Source: Streptomyces sp. CB02923
GTDB lineage: Bacteria; Actinomycetota; Actinomycetes; Streptomycetales; Streptomycetaceae
NCBI RefSeq assembly: GCF_001905005.1
Contig: NZ_LWKZ01000026.1
Location: 509,852-573,851, forward strand
DNA: 64,000 nucleotides
Direction of reading: 5' to 3'
Made by a program: the position numbers and the translations under genes. This document shows, in pieces, positions 16,211 to 23,814 of this stretch. Below the pieces are notes generated by a model. The model saw nothing but the letters and a program-made list of their open reading frames with translations. It had not been told where the DNA came from and did not search any database. How positions within the stretch are numbered: the first letter of the stretch is position 1; every line of letters starts with the position of its first letter.

Positions 16211-18724
16211 GTGACCCTCATCGATCATCTCCCGAACGACGCCGACCCCGATGCCCTCTTCGAAGCCTTTTCGAGCTGGGCCGAACAGCAGGGCATCGCG
16301 CTCTACCCTGCCCAGGAGGAGGCGCTGATCGAGGTGGTCTCGGGGGCGAACGTCATCCTGTCCACCCCCACCGGCTCCGGCAAGAGCCTGGTCGCGGCCG
16401 GCGCGCACTTCACCGCGCTCGCCAACGACCAGGTCACCTTCTACACCGCGCCGATCAAGGCGCTGGTGTCGGAGAAGTTCTTCGACCTGTGCAAGCTCTT
16501 CGGCACCGAGAATGTCGGGATGCTCACCGGCGACGCCTCCGTCAACGCCGACGCGCCGGTCATCTGCTGCACGGCCGAGGTGCTCGCCTCCATAGCGCTG
16601 CGGGACGGCAAGGACGCCGACATCGGTCAGGTCGTCATGGACGAGTTCCATTTCTATGCCGAGCCGGACCGCGGCTGGGCCTGGCAGATCCCGCTGCTGG
16701 AACTGCCGCAGGCGCAGTTCGTGCTGATGTCGGCGACGCTCGGCGACATGTCGCGCTTCGAGGAGGACCTGACCCGGCGCACCGGCAAACCGACCTCGGT
16801 CGTCCGGTCCGCGACCCGGCCCGTTCCGCTGTCGTACGAGTACCGGGCGACCCCGATGACGGAGACGCTGACCGAGCTGCTGGAGACGCACCAGGCCCCG
16901 GTCTACATCGTGCACTTCACCCAGGCCGCGGCCGTGGAGCGGGCGCAGGCGCTGATGAGCATCAACATGTGCACCCGGGCGGAGAAGGACGAGATCGCCG
17001 CGCTGATCGGCAACTTCCGCTTCACGACCAAGTTCGGACGCAATCTGTCCCGTTACGTCCGGCACGGCATCGGCGTTCACCACGCCGGCATGCTGCCCAA
17101 GTACCGCCGGCTGGTCGAGAAGCTCGCCCAGGCGGGCCTGCTGAAGGTCATCTGCGGTACGGACACGCTCGGCGTCGGCGTCAACGTCCCCATCCGTACC
17201 GTGCTGTTCACCGCACTGACCAAGTACGACGGGACGCGCGTACGGACGCTGCGGGCGCGGGAGTTCCACCAGATCGCGGGCCGCGCCGGGCGGGCCGGTT
17301 TCGACACCGCCGGCTTCGTCGTCGCGCAGGCACCCGAGCACGTCGTGGAGAACGAGAAGGCACTCGCCAAGGCGGGCGACGACCCCAAGAAGCGCCGCAA
17401 GGTCGTACGCAAGAAGGCGCCGGAGGGCTTCGTCAACTGGGGCCAGAACACGTTCGAGAAGCTGATCTCCGCCGAGCCGGAGCAGCTGACCTCGCGCTTC
17501 CGGGTCACCCACGCCATGCTGCTGTCCGTGATCGCGCGGCCCGGCAACGCCTTCGACGCGATGCGCAAGCTGCTGGAGGACAACCACGAGCCGCGCCGCA
17601 ACCAGCTGCGGCACATCCGCCGCGCCATCGCCATCTACCGCTCCCTGCTGGACGGCGGGATCGTCGAGCGCCTCGACGAGCCGGACGCGGAGGGGCGCAT
17701 CGTCCGCCTGACCGTCGACCTGCAGCAGGACTTCGCGCTCAACCAGCCGCTGTCCACCTTCGCGCTGGCGGCGTTCGACCTGCTCGACCCGGAGTCGCCG
17801 TCCTACGCACTGGACATGGTCTCGGTGGTGGAGTCCACCCTCGACGACCCGCGGCAGATCCTCGCGGCCCAGCAGAACAAGGCCAAGGGCGAGGCGGTGG
17901 CCCAGATGAAGGCCGACGGCGTCGAGTACGAGGACCGCATGGAGCGCCTCATGGACGTCGAGTACCCCAAGCCGCTGGACGAGCTGCTCTCGCACGCGTA
18001 CAACCTCTACCGCAAGAGCCATCCGTGGGTCGGCGACCACCCGCTGTCGCCGAAGTCGGTCATCCGCGACATGTACGAGCGCGCGATGACCTTCACCGAG
18101 TTCACGTCGTTCTACGAGCTCGCGCGCACCGAGGGCATCGTCCTGCGCTACCTCGCGAGCGCGTACAAGGCGCTCGACCACACCGTGCCGGACGACCTGA
18201 AGTCCGAGGACTTCGAGGACATCATCGCCTGGCTGGGCGAGATGGTCCGCCAGGTGGACTCCAGCCTGCTGGACGAGTGGGAGCAGCTGGCCAATCCCGC
18301 GGAGGAGACCGCCGAACAGGCCGCCGAGCGGGCGGACCAGGTCAAGCCGGTCACCGCGAACGCGCGGGCGTTCCGGGTGCTGGTACGCAACGCCCTGTTC
18401 CGGCGGGTCGAGCTGGCGGCGCTGGACAAGGTCGAGGAGCTCGGCGAGATGGATGCCGAGTCCGGCTGGGACGCGGACGCCTGGGGCGAGGCGATGGACG
18501 CGTACTGGGACGAGTACGACGAGCTGGGCACCGGTCCGGATGCGCGCGGGCCCAAGCTGTTGCAGATTCAGGAGGAACCCGAGCACGGGCTGTGGAAGGT
18601 ACGGCAGACTTTCGCCGACCCCAACGGCGATCACGACTGGGGCATCTCCGCGGAGGTCGACCTGACGGCCTCCGACGAGGAGGGGCGCGCGGTCGTGCGC
18701 GTCACCGCCGTGGGCCAGCTGTGA
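16211..18724 (+). CDS. Ski2-like DEAD/DEAH-box RNA helicase (DUF3516 C-terminal)
   Basis: An 837-aa superfamily 2 helicase. Motif I is STPTGSGKS (Lys58), motif II is DEFH (144-147), motif III is SATLGD, and the second RecA domain has VHHAGMLPKYRRL and HQIAGRAGRAG (353-363). The long C-terminal part matches the actinobacterial DUF3516-bearing helicases related to Ski2/Mtr4. The expected role is ATP-driven unwinding of RNA, probably in RNA turnover; this is family inference. The start is the GTG at 16211 (protein MTLIDHL). A strong hairpin follows the stop, so the downstream thioesterase is probably transcribed separately. Confidence 0.88.
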   Translation: MTLIDHLPNDADPDALFEAFSSWAEQQGIALYPAQEEALIEVVSGANVILSTPTGSGKSLVAAGAHFTALANDQVTFYTAPIKALVSEKFFDLCKLFGTENVGMLTGDASVNADAPVICCTAEVLASIALRDGKDADIGQVVMDEFHFYAEPDRGWAWQIPLLELPQAQFVLMSATLGDMSRFEEDLTRRTGKPTSVVRSATRPVPLSYEYRATPMTETLTELLETHQAPVYIVHFTQAAAVERAQALMSINMCTRAEKDEIAALIGNFRFTTKFGRNLSRYVRHGIGVHHAGMLPKYRRLVEKLAQAGLLKVICGTDTLGVGVNVPIRTVLFTALTKYDGTRVRTLRAREFHQIAGRAGRAGFDTAGFVVAQAPEHVVENEKALAKAGDDPKKRRKVVRKKAPEGFVNWGQNTFEKLISAEPEQLTSRFRVTHAMLLSVIARPGNAFDAMRKLLEDNHEPRRNQLRHIRRAIAIYRSLLDGGIVERLDEPDAEGRIVRLTVDLQQDFALNQPLSTFALAAFDLLDPESPSYALDMVSVVESTLDDPRQILAAQQNKAKGEAVAQMKADGVEYEDRMERLMDVEYPKPLDELLSHAYNLYRKSHPWVGDHPLSPKSVIRDMYERAMTFTEFTSFYELARTEGIVLRYLASAYKALDHTVPDDLKSEDFEDIIAWLGEMVRQVDSSLLDEWEQLANPAEETAEQAAERADQVKPVTANARAFRVLVRNALFRRVELAALDKVEELGEMDAESGWDADAWGEAMDAYWDEYDELGTGPDARGPKLLQIQEEPEHGLWKVRQTFADPNGDHDWGISAEVDLTASDEEGRAVVRVTAVGQL

Positions 18725-18760
18725 CCGGGTGGTGCGCCCCGCGCGGGGCGCACCACCCGG
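18725..18760 (+). terminator. Strong hairpin terminator after helicase
   Basis: Arms 18725-18740 and 18745-18760 pair perfectly over 16 bp around a GCGC loop, starting at the first base after the helicase stop codon. This is one of the clearest terminators in the window. Confidence 0.85.
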
Positions 18761-18797
18761 CAATGGCATCGAGACATCCGACGGAGGACGTACGGCC

Positions 18798-19709
18798 ATG
18801 AGCAATCCCGCCGAGCGCCTGGTGGATCTGCTGGACCTGGAGCAGATAGAGGTGAACATCTTCCGCGGCCGCAGCCCGCAGGAAAGCCTCCAGCGCGTCT
18901 TCGGCGGGCAGGTGGCCGGACAGGCGCTGGTCGCGGCCGGGCGGACCACGGAGGGCGACCGCCCCGTGCACTCGCTGCACGCGTACTTCCTGCGCCCGGG
19001 GCGTCCCGGGGTGCCGATCGTGTACCAGGTGGAGCGGGTACGGGACGGCCGGTCCTTCACGACGCGCCGCGTGGTCGCCGTCCAGCAAGGGCGCACGATC
19101 TTCAATCTGACCGCCTCCTTCCACAAGCCCGAACCGGGCTTCGAACACCAGTTGCCGATGCGCCGCGTGGTACCCGCTCCCGAGGAGCTGCCGACCGTCG
19201 CGGACGAGGTGCGCGAGCACCTGGGCGGGCTGCCCGAGGCGCTGGAGCGGATGGCCCGCCGGCAGCCCTTCGACATCCGCTACGTCGACCGGCTGCGCTG
19301 GAAGCCGGAGGAGATCGAGGGCGCGGAGCCGCGCAGCGCGGTCTGGATGCGTGCGGTCGGCCCGCTGGGTGAGGACCCGCTGATCCACACCTGCGCGCTG
19401 ACCTACGCCAGCGACATGACCCTGCTGGACGCCGTCCGCATCCCGATCGAGCCGCTCTGGGGCCCGCGTGGCTTCGACATGGCTTCCCTGGACCACGCGA
19501 TGTGGTTCCACCGCCCCTTCCGCGCGGACGAGTGGTTCCTCTACGACCAGGAGTCCCCCATCGCCACCGGCGGCCGGGGCCTGGCCCGCGGCCGCATCTA
19601 CGACCGCGGCGGCAACCTCCTCGTCTCCGTGGTCCAGGAAGGTCTCCTACGCCCCCACACCAAGAACCACAGCCTGGAACGTCCGTACGGCGACGAGGCG
19701 GGAAAGTAG
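18798..19709 (+). CDS. tesB: Acyl-CoA thioesterase II (TesB family)
   Basis: A 303-aa double hot-dog thioesterase that hydrolyses acyl-CoA to free fatty acid and CoA in the cytoplasm. Typical TesB landmarks are visible: LVDLLDLEQIEVNIFRG at the N terminus, VFGGQVAGQALVAA, HSLHAYFLRPG, DGRSFTTRRV, and near the end DHAMWFHRPFRADEW with LYDQESP. The length is normal for the family. The ATG at 18798 follows GGAGG at about ten bases. It is monocistronic, with an intergenic stretch of about 150 bp before the convergent next gene. The gene symbol is by family. Confidence 0.9.
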   Translation: MSNPAERLVDLLDLEQIEVNIFRGRSPQESLQRVFGGQVAGQALVAAGRTTEGDRPVHSLHAYFLRPGRPGVPIVYQVERVRDGRSFTTRRVVAVQQGRTIFNLTASFHKPEPGFEHQLPMRRVVPAPEELPTVADEVREHLGGLPEALERMARRQPFDIRYVDRLRWKPEEIEGAEPRSAVWMRAVGPLGEDPLIHTCALTYASDMTLLDAVRIPIEPLWGPRGFDMASLDHAMWFHRPFRADEWFLYDQESPIATGGRGLARGRIYDRGGNLLVSVVQEGLLRPHTKNHSLERPYGDEAGK

Positions 19710-19857
19710 GCACTCGGCCACCGGCGGGATGAGAAAGCAGGCATTCGGCCTCCCGTGAGCTCCTGTCCCTCTCATGACCTATACGGCCGAGCTGCGAACC
19801 GCTCCCAAGCCCTCCCTCGTCGGGCGGGGCGGTGACGCCGACCAGGGTCGATGCCCG

Positions 19858-20736
19858 TCACGGGCCGTCACCCGGCGGGCGCGGGCAGGCCGGGAGGCGT
19901 AGGCGGGCGGTGGCCGGCTGGTGGTGGCGGGCGCGGTCCAGGGAGCGGGAGAGGTTGACGCGGTACCAGAGCACCTCGTCGAACTCTTCCGCCATGGTCG
20001 CCCGCTCGACCGCTTCCCTGGCCGCCGGGCCCGGGGCGGGCGGGGCCAGGGACGGGCGCAGGCGTCGTAGCACGGAGCGCTCCCATGGATCTTCCACGAC
20101 CGAGGCCAGCTCCTCCGGGGGCAGTACCGCCGCGATCACCGCGGCCGACTCCCAGCCGTCCGTCGCCTGGCTCATCAGCTGGGCGACCCGGCGGCTGCGC
20201 CACTTGCGACCGCGCCAGTCCTGCCCGCCGTCGAGCACGACCCGCAGTACCGCGGGGATGTTGCCCCGCAGCAGCCCCGGCTCGCGGTCGGCGAAGTCCG
20301 TCAGCTCCGCCGCGAGGTAGAGCCAGACCACGGCGCCGTAGCGGTTCACGTAGCAGCGGGCGGGGGCGAAGCAGCCGGACCGGGCCAGCCGCAGGCAGCG
20401 GGCCGCTCCGATGCCGAGCAGTTCGGCGGCCTCGGCCGTGCCGACCGTGCGGAGTCGCTCACGCAGTGTGCCGGGGAAGCCCTCCTCGCTGCGCAGCCGA
20501 CGGATCTCCTCCGCCGGCACCCGGCGCCGCCCCCACGGGCCGACCGGGCCGGGCCGCGCTTCAGGATCCGGTGGGAGGGTGAGAACTTCCCCCAACTGCA
20601 CGGCCAGGTCGAATTCTCCGCCTCTCAGGCCGAGTTCGCGGGCTGCGCGCCCTGGCGTGAACACCTCACCGGCGGCGAGCCATTCCTCCGTCGCGAGCAC
20701 CGCAGGCGCCTGCCGCCCGTCGCACATCACCGTCAT
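19858..20736 (-). CDS. Streptomyces conserved hypothetical protein (DUF6397-like)
   Basis: A 292-aa protein that I recognise only as a Streptomyces-type hypothetical, possibly DUF6397. It contains EEWLAAGEVFTPGRAARELGL and TVGTAEAAELLGIGAARCLRLARSG, each resembling a helix-turn-helix or excisionase-like segment, so DNA binding is possible. The C terminus is Arg/Pro rich. The ATG at 20736 is chosen because GGGGGAG lies six bases upstream; the earlier ATG at 20754 lacks one. It lies downstream of the roadblock gene on the same strand, 114 bp away. The function is unknown. Confidence 0.65.
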   Translation of the reverse strand: MTVMCDGRQAPAVLATEEWLAAGEVFTPGRAARELGLRGGEFDLAVQLGEVLTLPPDPEARPGPVGPWGRRRVPAEEIRRLRSEEGFPGTLRERLRTVGTAEAAELLGIGAARCLRLARSGCFAPARCYVNRYGAVVWLYLAAELTDFADREPGLLRGNIPAVLRVVLDGGQDWRGRKWRSRRVAQLMSQATDGWESAAVIAAVLPPEELASVVEDPWERSVLRRLRPSLAPPAPGPAAREAVERATMAEEFDEVLWYRVNLSRSLDRARHHQPATARLRLPACPRPPGDGP

Positions 20737-20850
20737 GTCGCACTCCCCCGTCATCGTGTCCGTCGAGGGATCCACTGCGGATCCCCGCCGGTTCGTTACC
20801 GACAGTGACGACGATAGCGGTGAGGTACGACAGCCGGTCAACCCCCGACC

Positions 20851-21258
20851 TCAGCCCTGTGGACAACTCTCCGGCTGCCGGGCCGCGACCCCCAGATGTT
20901 CCCCCACACGGTTGACCAGCAGCGCCATTTCGTAGGCAATTTGTCCCATATCGGCCTCTGGGCCCGCCAGTACGCACAGACAGCTGCCGTCCCCCGCCGC
21001 CGTCACGAACAGCACGCCATCGTCGAACTCCACCATCGTCTGCCGCACCCGTCCGGCCTCGAAGTGCCGTCCGGAGCCCTTGGCGAGGCTGTGCAGCCCC
21101 GACGCGACCGCCGCCAGGTGCTCGGCGTCCTCCCGCGCCAGCCGCTCGCTCGCGCTCGTCACCAGCCCGTCGTTGGACAGCACCAGGGCGTGCCGCACCT
21201 GGTCGATCCGCTCGGTCAGGTCGTCCAGCAGCCAGTCGAGTCCACCGCTCAGTGCCAT
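20851..21258 (-). CDS. Roadblock/LC7-domain protein (CvnB-like)
   Basis: A 135-aa roadblock/LC7 protein: GLDWLLDDLTERIDQVRHALVLSNDGLV at the N terminus, an AVASGLHSLAKGSG helix, and the strand LFVTAAGDGSCLCVLAGPEADMG. Roadblock proteins are regulators of small GTPases, and in Streptomyces they form the B component of conservons with a histidine kinase-like protein, a DUF742 protein and a Ras-like GTPase. The ATG at 21258 has GAGGAA upstream. No CvnA or CvnC gene is adjacent; the GTPase lies about 0.6 kb away beyond an oppositely oriented gene. Confidence 0.83.
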   Translation of the reverse strand: MALSGGLDWLLDDLTERIDQVRHALVLSNDGLVTSASERLAREDAEHLAAVASGLHSLAKGSGRHFEAGRVRQTMVEFDDGVLFVTAAGDGSCLCVLAGPEADMGQIAYEMALLVNRVGEHLGVAARQPESCPQG

Positions 21259-21399
21259 ACCGCTTCCTCCCCGCGTCCCCGTGGGCAACTGCCGTGCAAG
21301 CCTGGACCACCGTTGCCGTACGGGCAAGCAACCCGGCGGAGCCGACGCGCTCGGTGCGGCCGCGCGGCCCGTTCACGCCGGATGGCGCAGGATGGCGGT

Positions 21400-21828
21400 A
21401 TGGCACGCAAAATGAGCAAGGACGAGTGGCAGAGCTTCCTGTCCGAGGGCACCCGTACCGGCAAGCTCTCGACCGTACGGGCCGACGGCAGCCCGCACAT
21501 CGCGCCGGTGTGGTTCCTGCTGGACGGCGACGACCTCGTCTTCAACACCGGCGCCGACACGGTCAAGGGGCGCAACCTCGCCCGGGACGGCCGCGTCTCG
21601 CTCTGTGTGGACGACGACCGGCCGCCGTTCAGCTTCGCGATCGTGGAGGGCCAGGCCGAGACCAGCGACGAGCTGTCCGAGGTGCGCGCCTGGGCCACCC
21701 GTATCGCGGCGCGTTACATGGGTGAGGAGCGCGCCGAGGAGTACGGGGCGCGCAACGGCGTTCCCGGGGAACTGCTGGTCCGGATCCGGATCAGCAAGGT
21801 CGTCGCGCTCGCCGATCTGGCCGGCTGA
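21400..21828 (+). CDS. PPOX-class F420-dependent oxidoreductase
   Basis: A 142-aa split-barrel flavin/deazaflavin protein: FLSEGTRTGKLSTVRADGSPHIAPVWFLLDGDDLVFNTG, followed by KGRNLARDGRVSLCVDDDRPPFSF, is typical of PPOX-class F420-dependent enzymes of actinomycetes. They reduce or oxidise small substrates using coenzyme F420. I chose the ATG at 21400 (MARKMSKDEW, the usual family N terminus); the in-frame ATG at 21382 is possible. CAGGAT ends six bases before 21400, compatible with a leaderless message. It is divergent from the roadblock gene and convergent with the GTPase, with a terminator between. Confidence 0.83.
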   Translation: MARKMSKDEWQSFLSEGTRTGKLSTVRADGSPHIAPVWFLLDGDDLVFNTGADTVKGRNLARDGRVSLCVDDDRPPFSFAIVEGQAETSDELSEVRAWATRIAARYMGEERAEEYGARNGVPGELLVRIRISKVVALADLAG

Positions 21829-21837
21829 CGCCTCATG

Positions 21838-21873
21838 GCCGTGCTCCGGCGGCGCGCCCCGCCGGAGCACGGC
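21838..21873. terminator. Bidirectional terminator
   Basis: A perfect 15-bp inverted repeat (21838-21852 and 21859-21873) with a six-base loop sits between the convergent F420-type gene and the GTPase gene. Confidence 0.8.
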
Positions 21874-21889
21874 GGCCGTGAGCGCGCCC

Positions 21890-22534
21890 TCACCCCACCG
21901 AGTCCAGCAGCCGGGCGGTGTGCACCCGCCCGGCGTGCTCGACCAGCCGTATCAGCACTTCCTTCCCCGAGTCGCGGTCCCGCGCGTCGCACAGCACCAC
22001 CGGGGTGCCCCGGTCCAGGTCGAGCGCCCGCGCCACCTCGCCGGCCCCGTAAGCGCGCGCCTCAGGGAAGCAGTTGACGGCCACCAGGAAGGGAATCCCG
22101 CGGTTCTCGAAGTAGTCGACGGCGGGGAAGCAGTCCTCCAGCCTGCGGGTATCGGCGAGCACGACGGCACCCAGCGCGCCCTGCGCCAGGTCGTCCCACA
22201 GAAACCAGAAGCGGTCCTGCCCCGGTGTCCCGAAGAGGTACAGGGACAGTCCGGCCCTGATGGTGATACGGCCGAAGTCCATCGCCACGGTGGTCGTGGT
22301 CTTGCGCACCACGTCCCGGGAGTCGTCCAGCGCCGCGCCCGCCTCGCTGAGCCGTTCCTCCGTGCGCAGCGGCCGGATCTCGCTCACGGCACCGACCAGA
22401 GTCGTCTTGCCGACCCCGAACCCGCCCGCCACCAGGATTTTCAGAGCCAGCACACTGTCGTCCGAGGTGTTCGCGGATCCGTCGGCAGGCGCTACAGGTA
22501 CGTCGTGGGGATCGTCGTGCGACTCGAAAACCAT
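21890..22534 (-). CDS. Ras-like GTP-binding protein (CvnD-like)
   Basis: A 214-aa small GTPase of the type found in Streptomyces conservons. G1 is GGFGVGKTT, a conserved TTTVAMDFGRI (switch region) follows, G3 is LFGTPGQDRFWFLW, and AVNCF stands at the G4 position. These GTPases are membrane-associated switches influencing development and secondary metabolism. The start ATG at 22534 has AAAGGAG 13 bases upstream, rather far, so the N terminus is slightly uncertain. The usual partners are missing next to it: no DUF742 or sensor kinase is adjacent, and the roadblock protein is on the far side of the F420-type gene. Confidence 0.85.
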   Translation of the reverse strand: MVFESHDDPHDVPVAPADGSANTSDDSVLALKILVAGGFGVGKTTLVGAVSEIRPLRTEERLSEAGAALDDSRDVVRKTTTTVAMDFGRITIRAGLSLYLFGTPGQDRFWFLWDDLAQGALGAVVLADTRRLEDCFPAVDYFENRGIPFLVAVNCFPEARAYGAGEVARALDLDRGTPVVLCDARDRDSGKEVLIRLVEHAGRVHTARLLDSVG

Positions 22535-22693
22535 GGCGAGGACCGTACTCCTTTCGCTACGCAGCGTGGCACGGAGTTGACAAGTTCGTACGCTTCGGGA
22601 GAAAGCCCCGGCCACCGTCCGGCCGGGCGCCACCAGCGGGAAGCCCGCGCCCGAGCCGGTCGCCACGCCGGCCGGACGCGAGAAAGAAGGCTG

Positions 22694-22939
22694 ATGATGT
22701 CCACCCACGAGGCCACCGGTACCGGCACGGACATCGCGGCCGTTCCCGCCGCGGGCGACAACGAGGCCGGTCCCTGGCACAACGTCTGCCGAATCTGCCA
22801 TCCGCGGGAGTCGCCCGTACGGCCGCTCGTCGCCATCTGCGGTGAGCCACTGCTCGGCATCAGGGCCGCCCGGGACGCGCCGCGGTGCGAGCTGTGCGAC
22901 TACCTCACTCCGCTGCACGAGCGGGGCCACCGGGCCTGA
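22694..22939 (+). CDS. Small protein with two CxxC pairs, function unknown
   Basis: An 81-aa protein divergent from the GTPase. After a Thr/Ala-rich N terminus it has CRIC and CELC about 40 residues apart (NVCRICHPRE and RCELCDYL), a pattern suited to a single zinc site. I do not recognise a named family. The first of two adjacent ATGs (22694) has GAAGG before it. The GC-rich third positions support coding. It could be a small zinc-binding regulator, but nothing more is shown by the sequence. Confidence 0.6.
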   Translation: MMSTHEATGTGTDIAAVPAAGDNEAGPWHNVCRICHPRESPVRPLVAICGEPLLGIRAARDAPRCELCDYLTPLHERGHRA

Positions 22940-23003
22940 GAGCGAGGGAGCAGCAGGGGAGGCGCGAGGGAGGCACCGGGGGAGGAGCGGGCGAGGCCGG
23001 CTC

Positions 23004-23041
23004 GTGTGCGTCCATCACACCGACTGTGCGCTCATCACACC
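23004..23041 (+). promoter_or_regulatory. Tandem operator-like repeats upstream of O-methyltransferase
   Basis: Two near-identical copies lie 20 bp apart: TGTGCGTCCATCACACC (23005-23021) and TGTGCGCTCATCACACC (23025-23041). Each is itself an inverted repeat, GTGTG-N7-CACAC in the first and TGTG-N7-CACA in the second. A spacing of about two helical turns puts both sites on the same face, as expected for cooperative binding of a dimeric regulator. The regulator is not identifiable. Confidence 0.6.
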
Positions 23042-23068
23042 AACAGGCGTACATCCCCTGCTAGCTTG

Positions 23069-23083
23069 GTTAGCAAATCTAAC
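23069..23083 (+). promoter_or_regulatory. Inverted repeat GTTAG-N5-CTAAC before O-methyltransferase
   Basis: A 15-bp palindromic element (GTTAGCAAATCTAAC) in a locally AT-rich stretch ends 20 bases before the start codon at 23104. The size and half-site sequence resemble MarR-type operators, and it overlaps where the -10 region would be. Its role is inferred. Confidence 0.5.
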
Positions 23084-23103
23084 TAGGTAGGCGAAGGGGC
23101 CGC

Positions 23104-23772
23104 ATGTCTCAGCAGCAGTGGAACACGGTCGACGACTACTTGACCTCTCTGCTCGTCCCCGCCGACGAAGCGCTGCACGCCGCACTGCGTGACAGTGCGG
23201 CCGCCGGTCTTCCCCACATAGCCGTCTCCCCCACCCAGGGCAAACTGCTCCACCTCCTCGCCCGAATACAGGGCGCCCGGCGCATCCTGGAGATCGGCAC
23301 CCTCGGCGGCTACAGCGCCATCTGGCTCGGCCGCGCCCTCCCCGCCGACGGCCGGCTCATCTCCCTGGAGGCCAACGCCGCGTACGCCGACATCGCCCGC
23401 GCCAACCTGGCCCGCGCCGGGCTCGCGGAGCGTACCGAGGTCCGCGTGGCCCCGGCGCTCGACAGCCTCGCCGAGCTGGTCGCCGAGCGCGCCGAACCGT
23501 TCGACCTGGTCTTCATCGACGCGGACAAGCCGAACAATCCGCACTACCTGGAGCAGGTCCTCGAACTCACCCGCCCCGGCAGCCTGATCATCGGTGACAA
23601 CGTCGTACGTGACGGGGACATCGCCGACGCCGCCAGCACGGATCCCTCGATCCGCGGGACCCGCCGGTTCCTGGAACTCATCGCGGAGAATCCGAAACTG
23701 AGCGCCACCGCCGTGCAGACCGTGGGCACCAAGGGCTACGACGGGTTCTCGCTGGCCCGGGTGATCGAATGA
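23104..23772 (+). CDS. SAM-dependent O-methyltransferase (family 3, COMT-like)
   Basis: A 222-aa soluble methyltransferase. The SAM site is EIGTLGGYSAIWLGRALP; SLEANAAYADIARANL follows, then the metal-binding FIDADKPNNPHYLEQVLELTRPGSLIIGDNVVRDG typical of the catechol O-methyltransferase-like, divalent-metal-dependent family 3. It would methylate a phenolic or catecholic hydroxyl. The ATG at 23104 follows AAGGGG. The leader contains two unusual operator-like structures, so expression is probably inducible. It is convergent with the beta-helix gene; the 42-bp gap holds self-complementary CCGGCCGG at both ends, a weak terminator candidate. Confidence 0.88.
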   Translation: MSQQQWNTVDDYLTSLLVPADEALHAALRDSAAAGLPHIAVSPTQGKLLHLLARIQGARRILEIGTLGGYSAIWLGRALPADGRLISLEANAAYADIARANLARAGLAERTEVRVAPALDSLAELVAERAEPFDLVFIDADKPNNPHYLEQVLELTRPGSLIIGDNVVRDGDIADAASTDPSIRGTRRFLELIAENPKLSATAVQTVGTKGYDGFSLARVIE

Positions 23773-23814
23773 CCGGCCGGCCCGCCGATTGAGCTGCCGA
23801 CCGGCCGGCCGCGT

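Noticed and set aside
15038-19276. A very long open frame on the minus strand opposite the helicase and thioesterase genes
   Set aside because: Its product is low-complexity and unrecognisable, and the plus-strand genes it covers have clear conserved motifs. Long antisense frames are common in high-GC DNA.
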